Positions 36,110-45,999 of a stretch of 64,000 nt of DNA are shown one piece after another. Source of the DNA: Metarhizobium sp964253915 (lineage in GTDB: Bacteria; Pseudomonadota; Alphaproteobacteria; Rhizobiales; Rhizobiaceae). Under the pieces are notes generated by a model. It was given only the letters and a program-made list of their open reading frames with translations. It searched no databases and was not told the DNA's origin. The stretch is from contig NZ_CAXUSG020000009.1 in assembly GCF_964253915.1 (NCBI RefSeq), forward strand, positions 124,001 to 188,000. Reading direction: 5' to 3'. Both the position numbers and the translations under genes were made by a program. The first letter of the stretch is position 1. The number at the start of each line of letters is the position of its first letter.

Positions 36110-37567
36110 ATGCAACTCAGAACAATCGCTGCCACAGGTTTTGCCGTAACGGGTCTTTTCGCCGTGCCTCTGCAGGCGGCGGAGATCGATGCGAAGGGGG
36201 CGGCGGAGTTGCGCAGCAGCCTGACGCACTATCTTCCCGAAAAACTCGCCACTAGCGATTTTATCACCGTCCAGCCTGCCAGCCGGCGCTACGAGATCGT
36301 CGTCGATTTCTCGAAACTGATCGAAGCCGACGCGCCGCCGGACACCACCATCGAGGGCCTCAAGCCTATGTCGATGTTCGCCGAACCGGCGGATGGCGGG
36401 CTGTGGAAGGTCGAGAGCGGCGGCCGCATGGACATGACGGTGCGCACCAAGGTGGCCGATGTCTTCAACGACATCCGTTATTCGATCGGCAATTATTCTT
36501 ATACCGGCCTATTCGATCCGGCGATCACCTATTTCCGCAACGGCGAATTCAAGGCGAAGGACCTGAAGCTCAACGTGACCAAGGGGGGCGAGCAGGTCGA
36601 TGCGAGCTTCGCCGACATGGTCTACACCGTCGATACGGCGGAAGGAGCTGGCGGGACCGCCGATATCAAGGTCAACGGCAGCCTCAACACCTTTTATGAG
36701 AAGGTCGTCACCGCCGGTGCGCCACCGGTCGAGTTGCATGCGGATTCGCTGGTCTTCGACGCCGGCATCAAGGGCATGCTGCTGTCGGAACTGCGCGATC
36801 TGGTGATCTTCGTTCTCGACCACGTCAAGCAGGACGAGCTTGCCGCCGACGAGCAGGCCCGCCTCAAGGACCTGATCCGCAAGGCGCTGCCGCTGATGAC
36901 CTCGCTCGACGAGACGATCACGCTGAACAATCTGCGTGTCGCCACGCCGCAGGGCGATTTTTCGGTCAAGAGCCTCGACTATGGGCTGCAGATGACCGGT
37001 CTTACCAATGCGACCCGCTTCGGTGTGTCGGTCAAGGCGCGGGAGCCTTCGGTCTCGTCCGCGGCCGTGCCTGCCGCCTTCCTCTCACTGCTGCCGCAGG
37101 AGACCGAGTTTTCCTTCAGCATGCCGGACATGAATCTCGGCGGCTTCCTGAATGCCGCCCTTGACCAGGCCGACCTTTCCCGCGGCGAGGCCCTGAGCGA
37201 CGAGCAGAGCGCCGAACTCGCCAAGATGATCTTCCCGGATGGCAAGGTGACGGTGAATTTCGATCGCATCGCTGCGAAATCGGAGGCCTACGACGTCGAG
37301 ATGACCGGCCAGATGAAGACCTATCCGGACGACAGCAAGCGGGTTGCCATGCAGGCGACGATTTTCGCCCGCGACTACGACAAGACGATCGCCTACTTCC
37401 AGGAGGCGGCAAAGGCTGAACCGCAGTTCAACCAGGTTTCCTTCGGGCTGATGATGATCAAGGGTTTCGCCAAGGCTGACCCGGACGGCCGCCAGCGCTG
37501 GGATGTTGCCGTTGCCGAGGACGGTTCGGTTGAAGTCAACGGCCAGAAGATCAAGGGCGCCGATTGA
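36110..37567 (+). CDS. conserved periplasmic protein, 485 aa
   Basis: I do not recognise a named domain with confidence. A signal peptide lies at about residues 1-22 (VPLQAAE). The rest is a repetitive alternation of short strands and polar turns, resembling secreted proteins with beta-helical or lipid-binding-like repeats. A GGGAGCC ribosome site precedes the ATG, and an upstream in-frame ATG (36077) would destroy the signal peptide. It is transcribed behind its own promoter-like element. No enzyme motif is visible. Confidence 0.8.
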   Translation: MQLRTIAATGFAVTGLFAVPLQAAEIDAKGAAELRSSLTHYLPEKLATSDFITVQPASRRYEIVVDFSKLIEADAPPDTTIEGLKPMSMFAEPADGGLWKVESGGRMDMTVRTKVADVFNDIRYSIGNYSYTGLFDPAITYFRNGEFKAKDLKLNVTKGGEQVDASFADMVYTVDTAEGAGGTADIKVNGSLNTFYEKVVTAGAPPVELHADSLVFDAGIKGMLLSELRDLVIFVLDHVKQDELAADEQARLKDLIRKALPLMTSLDETITLNNLRVATPQGDFSVKSLDYGLQMTGLTNATRFGVSVKAREPSVSSAAVPAAFLSLLPQETEFSFSMPDMNLGGFLNAALDQADLSRGEALSDEQSAELAKMIFPDGKVTVNFDRIAAKSEAYDVEMTGQMKTYPDDSKRVAMQATIFARDYDKTIAYFQEAAKAEPQFNQVSFGLMMIKGFAKADPDGRQRWDVAVAEDGSVEVNGQKIKGAD

Positions 37568-37604
37568 AGGCGCCCTGATTGCTCACAGGGAACCGCAGAT
37601 CTTC

Positions 37605-38501
37605 TCAGCCTGCAGCTCGCTCCAGGGCGGCGGGCTGAGCTGTCTTGATGCCGGTTATCGCCTCGAAGGCCTCGTCGATGATCGCCAGCTTGGTCGCCTG
37701 GGCGTTGGCGTATTCCTGGCGGAAGGCGCGGGAAACCCACATGATCGATTGCCCGCGCCGGCCGGTCCAGCCGATGCTGCCCATGGCTTCCGCCGAGCGC
37801 AGCTTGCGTGTCAGGTGGGTGCGCGACAGCATCAGACGTCCGGCAAGATCGGCGACCGACTGGACGTCGGTCGGAACCTGATCGGCCTCCGGATCCGTCT
37901 CCGAGATGCCGGCAATCAGCGAATCCATGACGATGCCGCCATTGTTGAGCCAGGTGAACAGCGAGAAGGTGTCTTCCGGCTCCCGCACCGCCTTCGACGA
38001 CAAAAGTCCATGCGCGATGCGCGGCTGGACACGGGCGAGCAATGTCTCGGGCTGGGCTGCGAATACCGCGATGCGACCGCCGCCATCCAGCCGGTCGAGG
38101 ACGGACAGATGCACGGCCAGCCAGCCGCTGACGGCAGCCAGCGTGATTTCCGATGGCTCCAGCGGGCGCATGCGCTTGCCCTTGATGTCGGAGACGTAGC
38201 GGATCGCCTTGTAGTGGATCATCTCCTTCATGAAGGAGTCGGCGGTGTTACGGCTGGCGATATTGAATTCCTGCACCAGTTCCAGGAACCGGGCGTTGAT
38301 CAGCCCGCCGGTGGGATTGGCGGCGGTGCGTTCGAAATAAAGCGACAGGCCGAGATGTGCGAGCAGCCAGCGCTGCTGTGTCGAGAAGACGGATGCATGC
38401 CGGGCATTTTGCGCCGCCATGTCCAGCAGCATTCGGGATTGCTCTCGAATGCATTCGTAAAAACGCGGATGGGTGACGAGGTCAAGTGCCGTCAAAGCCA
38501 T
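37605..38501 (-). CDS. putative winged-helix regulatory protein
   Basis: A 298-residue protein whose C-terminal part looks like a winged helix (SVADLAGRLMLSRTHLTRKL then GSIGWTGRRGQSIMWVS). The N-terminal 190 residues (QEFNIASRNTADSFMKEM) contain another helix-turn-helix-like pattern. Such two-part proteins occur in rhizobia without assigned function. The start is the ATG of MALTALDL; the longer frame from 38603 extends into promoter-like sequence. It converges with the periplasmic protein gene. Confidence 0.65.
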   Translation of the reverse strand: MALTALDLVTHPRFYECIREQSRMLLDMAAQNARHASVFSTQQRWLLAHLGLSLYFERTAANPTGGLINARFLELVQEFNIASRNTADSFMKEMIHYKAIRYVSDIKGKRMRPLEPSEITLAAVSGWLAVHLSVLDRLDGGGRIAVFAAQPETLLARVQPRIAHGLLSSKAVREPEDTFSLFTWLNNGGIVMDSLIAGISETDPEADQVPTDVQSVADLAGRLMLSRTHLTRKLRSAEAMGSIGWTGRRGQSIMWVSRAFRQEYANAQATKLAIIDEAFEAITGIKTAQPAALERAAG

Positions 38502-38726
38502 TGGATACCGATGTGTCTGGTTAAGCGTCCCCGGCGCACATTCACTTCTTCTTAGAATCGCGAAAATGCTCTGCTTTTTATTTTTATACAATTTCAGACG
38601 CAAAACTGCTGCACTGCTGCGCAGTTTTGTCAGAAATGGTCAAACTTATAAACAGATCAGTAACCGAATTGACGGCCAAGTCCAGTGCGGTGCGTCACAG
38701 GCGGCTTCGAGCCGCCTGCCTTAGCC

Positions 38727-39659
<933 letters not shown>

Positions 39660-39786
39660 TGTGGCCCGTCCGTTGGTCCCTTGTTGATGGGGGCTTATTA
39701 ACGCCCTTGATCGCGAATGCAAGTGCCTTGGAGCACTCGCGCTTTTTTTCCTCTAAAAACTATATGACAATTTTTAAACACTCCCC

Positions 39787-40524
39787 TCAGCCGGCCCGCG
39801 CATCGCGCCAGCGCAGGTACTCCTCGATGGTGGCACGCGCGATCGATTGCATGGCCGAGGCCGGCACTTGCGCCCACGGTTCGGCGCTGGTGCCATCGAC
39901 TTTTTGTTGTCCCTGGATGCGATGCAGCCGGCCGCCATTGGCGTCGAGCACATCCCAGACATAAACGATCGTTGTCTGCGTATCGTCATTGATGGCGGAG
40001 AAATAGCCCTTGAGGATATGGTCGCTGCTCGGGTCGGACGAACTCTTGATCGTCAGCCCATGAGCGCGCGCTTCGGCGCCGAGCTGCCGCGAAAGCGGCG
40101 TGACGGCCTGAACCGGTGCACCGATGATCGGCAGGAAGCGGATGGTGCCGTTCGACGTTTGCGGCGTGGCAAGCGCAGTGGTCCGGTTTTCCGTCGTTTC
40201 CTGCCGCTGGACGGCGCCGGACTGGTTGCCGCTTTCAAGTGCATCGGCCTGGGCTTGCAGCGTGTTCTGCGGGCGAAAACCGGTCTGCCGGTTGTTGTCG
40301 ACCCGCTGGTCCGTTTCGAAGGATTGCGGGGTGTCGCCGACGGCGTTGTTGCTCGCCAGGTTTTCGGCTTCCGCCTGCGTCACGGGCGTTGACTGGGTTG
40401 TCGCATTCGGAATGTCGACCTGCGGTGTCAGGGCGTCGGTCGTGCTGCAGGAGGACAGGCACAACAACAGCGCGCCGGCAACGGAGACGGTTCTGACGGT
40501 GTGCACGCGACTCCACCCTTTCAC
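39787..40524 (-). CDS. hypothetical lipoprotein
   Basis: A 245-residue protein with a lipobox (LSSC; Cys26) after a hydrophobic stretch, so it is predicted to be lipidated by Lgt, whose gene lies a few kilobases away. Residues 30-130 are low complexity, rich in Gln, Thr, Asn and Ala. The remaining part (IRFLPIIGAPVQAVTPLSRQ and GYFSAINDDTQTTIVYVWDV) resembles a compact periplasmic domain. No named family is recognised. The direction is the same as prs. Confidence 0.8.
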   Translation of the reverse strand: MKGWSRVHTVRTVSVAGALLLCLSSCSTTDALTPQVDIPNATTQSTPVTQAEAENLASNNAVGDTPQSFETDQRVDNNRQTGFRPQNTLQAQADALESGNQSGAVQRQETTENRTTALATPQTSNGTIRFLPIIGAPVQAVTPLSRQLGAEARAHGLTIKSSSDPSSDHILKGYFSAINDDTQTTIVYVWDVLDANGGRLHRIQGQQKVDGTSAEPWAQVPASAMQSIARATIEEYLRWRDARAG

Positions 40525-40612
40525 CAGTTTGTCATACTCCCCGGGAATTTATGGGTGCGGACCGCCGCACCTGTCAATCTCTCGATTTTTATTCAAACGA
40601 TTTCGAAAGCGG

Positions 40613-41764
40613 TCAGCGGCTGAGGAAATCCAGCTGATGACGCGACAGCGCCCGCGGTTCTTCGGCTGTCGTCATGTAGGTTTGGCCGAGCGTCATGGCG
40701 GCGCCCGTATCGGAATCCATGATGATCATGTGCACGAACAGCGACATGTCGGCCAGGATGTCTTCGGTATTGCCGGCGTGGAACATCTGGTGCTCCATCC
40801 ACGATGGCGAGAAGCGGGCGCCAAGCGAATAACCGCAGGCATTCAGCCGGTGGCGGGTGAGGCCGCGCTCGTCCATGATCCTGGCATGGGTGTCGAAGAC
40901 GTCGCCGAAGGTATGGCCGGGACGCAGCACCGTCTCGATGGCGCGGATGGTCTCCAGGCAGGCGTTATAGAGTTCCTGGTGGCGATGGGTGGCCTCGCCG
41001 ATGATCACGGTGCGCATCATGGCGGCGTGATAATGGGCGCTGGCGCCGGCCCATTCGAGCGTCAGCTGGTCGGTGGCGTCGAGCTTGCGGCGGCCGGCCT
41101 TGTAGCGGCAGAGCAGGGCGTCGGCACCGGAGCCGATGATGAACTCGTTGGCGGGATAGTCGCCACCGCCGGAGAAGACAGCGCCCTGCATGGCGGCGAG
41201 GATATCGGCTTCGTCGGCGCCGGGCGCGATCAGCGCGAGTGCTGCGTCGAGGGCATCGTCGGCGAGTTCGGCGGCGCGCTCGACATAGGCGATCTCCGCC
41301 GGGCTCTTGATCAGCCGCAACCGGCTGACGAGGTACGAGGCATCGACGATCTGGCCGAAGCTCATCAGCTGGTTGTCGATCAGGCGGGCGACCCGGCCCG
41401 TCATGCCGTGCGTGTCGTATTCGATGCCGATGCGGGCGCCGAGCAGGTCCATTTCCGACAAGAGGTTCTTCAGGTCCATCGTCGGATCGGCGTTGAGGCG
41501 GTCAACCCAGACGACGATGTTGTCAATCGTCGAGGTGTGGCGGGCCTGGCGCAGGTCGGCGGAGCGGGTGATGAGCACCATGCTGCCGTCCGCCTTGACC
41601 ACCAGCGACTGGAAGAAGCAGTAGCCGAAGGTATCGTAGCCGGTCAGCCAGTACATGCTTTCCTGGGCGAAAAGCAGCATGGCATCGAGCTTTTCTTCTC
41701 GCATCTTCTCAGTCAGGCGTTCCAGGCGAGCGGAATATTCGGCGCGTTCGAAGTGCAGTGCCAT
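40613..41764 (-). CDS. M24-family Xaa-Pro peptidase-like protein
   Basis: A 383-residue protein with the pita-bread peptidase fold: an N-terminal creatinase-type domain and a C-terminal metallopeptidase domain (GSGADALLCRYKAGRRKL, LTLEWAGASAHYHAAMMRT, LRPGHTFGDVFDTHA). The usual metal-site Asp-Asp-His-Glu-Glu set is not fully visible: the position expected to hold the first Asp in a LDxG motif reads LEWAG. A non-canonical or substrate-specific form is possible. GGAGG is six bases upstream. It starts 1 base after the pgeF stop. Confidence 0.8.
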   Translation of the reverse strand: MALHFERAEYSARLERLTEKMREEKLDAMLLFAQESMYWLTGYDTFGYCFFQSLVVKADGSMVLITRSADLRQARHTSTIDNIVVWVDRLNADPTMDLKNLLSEMDLLGARIGIEYDTHGMTGRVARLIDNQLMSFGQIVDASYLVSRLRLIKSPAEIAYVERAAELADDALDAALALIAPGADEADILAAMQGAVFSGGGDYPANEFIIGSGADALLCRYKAGRRKLDATDQLTLEWAGASAHYHAAMMRTVIIGEATHRHQELYNACLETIRAIETVLRPGHTFGDVFDTHARIMDERGLTRHRLNACGYSLGARFSPSWMEHQMFHAGNTEDILADMSLFVHMIIMDSDTGAAMTLGQTYMTTAEEPRALSRHQLDFLSR

Positions 41765-41765
41765 T

Positions 41766-42554
41766 TCAAGCCTCCAGAATTGCGATTGCGGAGATCTGCC
41801 GGCCGTAATCCGGCTCGGCGGCATGGGTGGTGCGGCGATAGGAGAAGAAGCGCTCCGTATCGGGATAGGTGCAGATGGCGAGGTTTTCCGCCGCGACGCC
41901 GGCATCGCGCAGGCGCTTGATGGTGAGGCCCTGCAGATCGAACATCGCATGGCCGCTCTTTTGCGACGGCGCGAAGAATTCGGCGTAGCCGGCGTCGCGC
42001 TGTACGAAGCGCTCGACGAATTCCGGGCCGACTTCATAGCTCGCCTGGCTGATCGACGGGCCGAGAACGGCGGTGATCGCCTCGCGGCGGGCGCCGAGGG
42101 ACAACATCGCCTCGATGGTGTTTTCGAGAACGCCGTCGAGCGCCCCCTTCCAGCCGGCATGGGCGGCGCCGATCACGCGGTTTTCAGGGTCGGCGAAGAG
42201 GATGGGGCCGCAATCGGCGGAAAGCACGCCGAGAACGATGCCGGGCGATGTCGTCACCATGGCATCGGCTTTCGGCCGGTCGCCGGCATAGGTGGCATCA
42301 ACGACCACGACGTCGGGGGAATGCACCTGGTGGACGGTCGCCAGCCGATCGGCCGGCGCGCCGAACCAGCGGGCGACGCGGGCGCGGTTTTCCTGCACCT
42401 TCAGCGGATCGTCGTTAGACCCCAACCCGACATTGAGGCCGCGATACAGTCCCTCGGACACGCCGCCTTGGCGGGTGAAGAAACCGTGCCGGATATGCCC
42501 GGAGCCTGCCAGCCGCTCGCTGACGATCGGCCGTGGCGAAGCCTCATCCTGCAT
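41766..42554 (-). CDS. pgeF: peptidoglycan editing factor PgeF (YlmD/laccase-domain family)
   Basis: A 262-residue protein of the Cu-oxidoreductase-like family that in E. coli removes erroneous L-Ser from peptidoglycan precursors. Metal ligands appear in ATVHQVHSPDVVVVD near 73-87, LSADCGPILFAD, and GAAHAGWKGAL. An alternative start five codons upstream (42569) also has a ribosome site. It lies between the MidA and M24 genes in a leftward lgt operon, consistent with envelope biogenesis. Confidence 0.88.
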   Translation of the reverse strand: MQDEASPRPIVSERLAGSGHIRHGFFTRQGGVSEGLYRGLNVGLGSNDDPLKVQENRARVARWFGAPADRLATVHQVHSPDVVVVDATYAGDRPKADAMVTTSPGIVLGVLSADCGPILFADPENRVIGAAHAGWKGALDGVLENTIEAMLSLGARREAITAVLGPSISQASYEVGPEFVERFVQRDAGYAEFFAPSQKSGHAMFDLQGLTIKRLRDAGVAAENLAICTYPDTERFFSYRRTTHAAEPDYGRQISAIAILEA

Positions 42555-42681
42555 GTTTGCCGCCCTCATTCTTCCTGGCGCTGCGCATGACGGACCGGCA
42601 CGTTTCTCCGTTCGGAGGGGGCGGCAAATCGCATCCTGCGGCGCATTTTGGCCGGACCTTGGCCCATGGCGGACCGCTCTG

Positions 42682-43782
42682 TCAATCCACCGCCCGAAAG
42701 CGGCCGAGATCGATCGGCGGACTGGAAACCACAAGAACCTTGAACAATTCGCCCATCTTGCCTTCGCCTTCGCCGGCCAATCGTTCGACGGCAGCGCGGA
42801 TGTCGTGCTGGGTCGCCACGTCCTTGCCGCGGCCGAGCGCGGAGGCGCGTTCCTCCAGCCCCAGCGCGAGCAGGAAATCGCCCTGGTGCGACATGCCGTT
42901 GACCTGGACGTCGCAGGCGAGCGCCGTTTGCGCCAACCTGGCAAAATCGACGTGGCTGGTCAGGTCCGCTTCACCCGGATGGGCCAGCGGCGGATCGTAT
43001 TCATGCTTGCGGATCGCCTGCAGCGTATCGCCGAAGCCGGAGACCAGGTGGCCGTAGTCGATAACGACGGCCGACCCGCCGGAGGCCTTGAGCCGTTCGC
43101 AGATGGTGTTCATCACGGCTTCGCGGGCCGGCGAGATTTCGTAGATCGTGCCGTTTTCCACGCTCGCCGCCGGCGCCGGCAGCAGGGCAGGGTCGATACC
43201 GGCAACGCCAACGGCAAAAGCCAGCTCGTCGTTGTTGTCGAGCCCGACCATGCGCTCCCGGAAACCCGTCGGCGACTTGACGAACTGGCGGATGGGGATG
43301 GCGTCGAACAGTTCGTTGGCGGCCAGCAGCGTGAAGCCGGCAGGCACCTGATCGAAGGAATCGTGCCAGACCACCTTCGGCGCATGGGTGGCCAGCGTTT
43401 CGCGCTGCACGTCCTTCAGCTTGTCGCTGGTTTCGACCATGTGCACGGTCATCGTGCCGTAGAGGCTGGGAGCGATGCGAGAGATCACGCGCAGCATATC
43501 CGCCATCATCGTGCCGCGGCCGGGGCCGATTTCGACGAAGCGGACATGGGCAGGCGTGTCGTGGCGCTGCCAGGTGTGGACCATGAAGACGCCGAGCATT
43601 TCGCCGAACAGCTGGCTCACCTCCGGCGCGGTGATGAAATCGCCGGCATGGCCGAAGGGATGGCGCGTCTTGTAGTAACCGTGCTCCGGGTCCGCCAGGC
43701 ACAGCGCGAAATAGTCGGTCACGCTGATCGGCCCGTTGGCGCGAATGAGTGCCTTGATCTTGTCTCCGAGACGGGTGCTCAC
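42682..43782 (-). CDS. MidA/NDUFAF7-type SAM-dependent methyltransferase
   Basis: A 366-residue protein of the DUF185 (MidA/NDUFAF7) family. Signature: ISVTDYFALCLADPEHGYY near 20-38, AGDFITAPEVSQLFGEMLG, motif I FVEIGPGRGTMMADML, and LAANELFDAIPIRQF. The mitochondrial relative methylates an Arg of complex I subunit NDUFS2. Start is a GTG with GGAG six bases upstream, 13 bases past the lgt stop. It is co-transcribed with lgt and pgeF. The bacterial substrate is not established. Confidence 0.9.
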   Translation of the reverse strand: MSTRLGDKIKALIRANGPISVTDYFALCLADPEHGYYKTRHPFGHAGDFITAPEVSQLFGEMLGVFMVHTWQRHDTPAHVRFVEIGPGRGTMMADMLRVISRIAPSLYGTMTVHMVETSDKLKDVQRETLATHAPKVVWHDSFDQVPAGFTLLAANELFDAIPIRQFVKSPTGFRERMVGLDNNDELAFAVGVAGIDPALLPAPAASVENGTIYEISPAREAVMNTICERLKASGGSAVVIDYGHLVSGFGDTLQAIRKHEYDPPLAHPGEADLTSHVDFARLAQTALACDVQVNGMSHQGDFLLALGLEERASALGRGKDVATQHDIRAAVERLAGEGEGKMGELFKVLVVSSPPIDLGRFRAVD

Positions 43783-43795
43783 ACTGATCTCCGCA

Positions 43796-44626
43796 TCACG
43801 TCTTTCGGGCACGCAGCACGGCCCAGATTCCCAGCAGCAGCATCGGCAGGGACAGGATCATGCCCATGGTCAGCCAGTTGCCGGCAAGATAGCCGATCTG
43901 GGCGTCCGGCTCACGGAAGAACTCGTTGAAAATGCGGGCCACGGCATAAAAACCGATAAACCAGCCGCTGACGGTTCCCGGGCGTTTCAGGGCCTTTGCG
44001 CCGAAGATCAGCGCCGCCAGCAACAGGAAAAGCAGGATGCCCTCCAGTGCCGCCTCGTAGAGTTGGCTCGGGTGGCGTGCGAAGGGGCCGCCGGTCGGAA
44101 ACACCACGGCCCAGGGCATGTCGGTCAGCCGGCCCCAGAGTTCGCCGTTGATGAAGTTGGCGATGCGGCCGAAAAAAATGCCGATCGGCGCGGCGGCGGC
44201 GATGACGTCGAACATGCTCCAGAGCGCGATGCCGTTGCGGCGGGAAAAGATGACCATCGCCAGGATGGTTCCGACTAGGCCGCCGTGGAAGGACATGCCG
44301 CCGTTCCAGATCTGGATTGCCCGGATCGGCTCGGCGACGACGGCTGCGAGATCGTAGAACAGGATGTAGCCGATCCGGCCGCCGAGCACGATGCCGGCCG
44401 CAGCCCATATGAGGAAGTCGTCCAGATGGACCGGTGTCAGGGCAGGGGTGTCGTTGCGCCAGAGCGCTGCCTTTGCCGCCAGTTTGCGAGCGTAGAGCCA
44501 GCCCAGCAGGATGCCGGCGACATAGGCCAGGCCATACCAATGGATGGCGAGCGGGCCGAGCTGGAGCGCCACGGGATCGATATCCGGAAAGGGCATGATC
44601 GAAAGGAGGTGCGCGACTGTCTGCAA
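43796..44626 (-). CDS. lgt: prolipoprotein diacylglyceryl transferase
   Basis: A 276-residue inner-membrane enzyme that attaches diacylglycerol to the lipobox Cys of lipoproteins. Several membrane helices are seen, with GLVGTILAMV, GRIANFINGELWGR (the Lgt signature) and ARHPSQLYEA. The start at TTG (44626) gives the usual leader before FPDIDP; ATG at 44596 is the alternative, but it has no ribosome site. It is the first gene of an operon with the MidA-like gene, pgeF and the M24 gene. It divergently faces ubiK. Confidence 0.93.
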   Translation of the reverse strand: MQTVAHLLSIMPFPDIDPVALQLGPLAIHWYGLAYVAGILLGWLYARKLAAKAALWRNDTPALTPVHLDDFLIWAAAGIVLGGRIGYILFYDLAAVVAEPIRAIQIWNGGMSFHGGLVGTILAMVIFSRRNGIALWSMFDVIAAAAPIGIFFGRIANFINGELWGRLTDMPWAVVFPTGGPFARHPSQLYEAALEGILLFLLLAALIFGAKALKRPGTVSGWFIGFYAVARIFNEFFREPDAQIGYLAGNWLTMGMILSLPMLLLGIWAVLRARKT

Positions 44627-44826
44627 ATTCGTAACCCTTTGGCTGGAAGCGGAAAATGGCGTCCTAATCCTGTACGGTCAAGCCGATTCTTGTTCTATCC
44701 TAAGACATCGTCGGAACGGAGCACGGCGATTCTCCTTGCATATGGCTTTTGAAGACCCTACCTCCCTGAAAAGGCGCCGGCGAAGCGAGAGCCCGGTGCT
44801 GACTGCAGCAAGAAGGAGCCAGTTTC

Positions 44827-45087
44827 ATGTCCACCGGACCGAACCGCATTCTCGACGAGTTTGCCAAGCTGATGACCGATGCCGCCGGTGCCGCGCAGGG
44901 CGTCCGCCGCGAGGTGGAAACGGCCTTCAACGCCCAGATCGAGCGCCTGCTGAACAGCATGGACCTCGTCAAGCGCGAGGAATTCGAAGCCGTGCGCGAG
45001 ATGGCCGTGAAGGCGCGCGATGAAAACGACGCCCTCAAGGCACGGCTCGATGCGCTGGAAGCGCGTCTCTCTGCCGAAGCCCGCTGA
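44827..45087 (+). CDS. ubiK: ubiquinone biosynthesis accessory factor UbiK
   Basis: An 86-residue coiled-coil protein of the UbiK/BMFP (YqiC) family. An N-terminal helix (NRILDEFAKLMTDAAG) is followed by a C-terminal trimeric coiled coil (KREEFEAVREMAVKARDEND). UbiK supports aerobic ubiquinone synthesis in gammaproteobacteria, and the ubiquinone made here would feed the bc1 complex. A GAAGGAG ribosome site is present. No operon partner follows. Confidence 0.9.
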   Translation: MSTGPNRILDEFAKLMTDAAGAAQGVRREVETAFNAQIERLLNSMDLVKREEFEAVREMAVKARDENDALKARLDALEARLSAEAR

Positions 45088-45496
45088 AGCTGAGTCACGC
45101 TTTCCATTTTTCATGCTGCGGCGCGATATTCGACGCGGGGGCCAGTCCGGTCTCCGCGTTTCCAACAGTAAAAACGGGTGATTTTTCCACCCTGTGGACA
45201 TAGCCAAAAAAGCCAATTTCCAGAGTCGTTTATGGCGCGCTGCTGAATCAAATTCGCAGCACCTATCCACACCCATTAAGGCAAAATTTACCACCGGGGG
45301 CTGGCGTTGAGACTCCGGCATTATACACTGATTTTAAATGATGATTCGAAACGGGGCTGGTCAGGCTCGGGCAGGGTGTAAGCGTTTCCCCGCCTTCCGT
45401 TCGACGATCGTCCGAAGTGTTGTTTCCGGTAAATCGCGTGTGTCTTTCGGTGTCCGCTCCGCAACGTCGCATTCATTCCGGTCGAGAAGGTGCCGC
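45088..45496. other. 409-base non-coding region upstream of the YbjN gene
   Basis: No protein-like ORF is seen on either strand. It has two sequences resembling a DnaA box, TGTGGACA near 45193-45200 and CTATCCACA at 45263-45271, in opposite orientation. The second differs from TTATCCACA by one base. Two sites are too few to call an origin. Confidence 0.45.
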
Positions 45497-45997
45497 ATGA
45501 GCCTGATGGAAATGGAAATTCAACGACAGTCCAACCCGGTCGACATGATCGAGTTCGTCGCTGCCAACAACGACTGGACGTTCGAGCGGTCGGGTGAGGA
45601 CGAAATCGCCATGACGGTCGAGGGTCGCTGGGCCGACTATCACGTCTCCTTTTCCTGGATGGAAGAATTCGAGGCGCTGCATGTCGCCTGCGCCTTCGAC
45701 ATCAAGGTGCCGGAGACGCGCGTCAACGAGGTCATCCGGCTTCTCTCGCACATCAACGGCCAGGTGCTGATGGGGCATTTCGACCTGTGGCGCCATGAGG
45801 ATGTGGTGATCTTCCGCCAGTCTCTGCTCCTGTCCGGTGGCGCCGAGCCGAACAACCAGCAGGTGGAAGTGATGCTCTCCAGCGCGCTCGATGCCTGCGA
45901 AGCCTATTACCAGGCATTCCAGTTCGTCGTCTGGTCGGGCATGGACGCGCAGAGCGCCATGGCGGCCGTGCTGTTCGAAACCGTCGGGGAAGCGTGA
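45497..45997 (+). CDS. YbjN domain-containing protein
   Basis: A 166-residue member of the YbjN family (type III secretion chaperone-like fold). Pattern: NDWTFERSGEDEIAMTVEGR near 29-48, VACAFDIKVPETRVNEVIRL and LMGHFDLWRHEDVVIFRQSL, ending ALDACEAYYQAFQFVVWSG. In enterobacteria, YbjN affects motility and stress, but its role here is unknown. The stop overlaps the region just before proC (TGATCATG), so the two are an operon. Confidence 0.88.
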   Translation: MSLMEMEIQRQSNPVDMIEFVAANNDWTFERSGEDEIAMTVEGRWADYHVSFSWMEEFEALHVACAFDIKVPETRVNEVIRLLSHINGQVLMGHFDLWRHEDVVIFRQSLLLSGGAEPNNQQVEVMLSSALDACEAYYQAFQFVVWSGMDAQSAMAAVLFETVGEA

Positions 45998-45999
45998 TC

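Noticed and set aside
45088..45496. replication origin
   Set aside because: Only two imperfect DnaA-like boxes, with no AT-rich unwinding element or parA/hemE-type neighbours.
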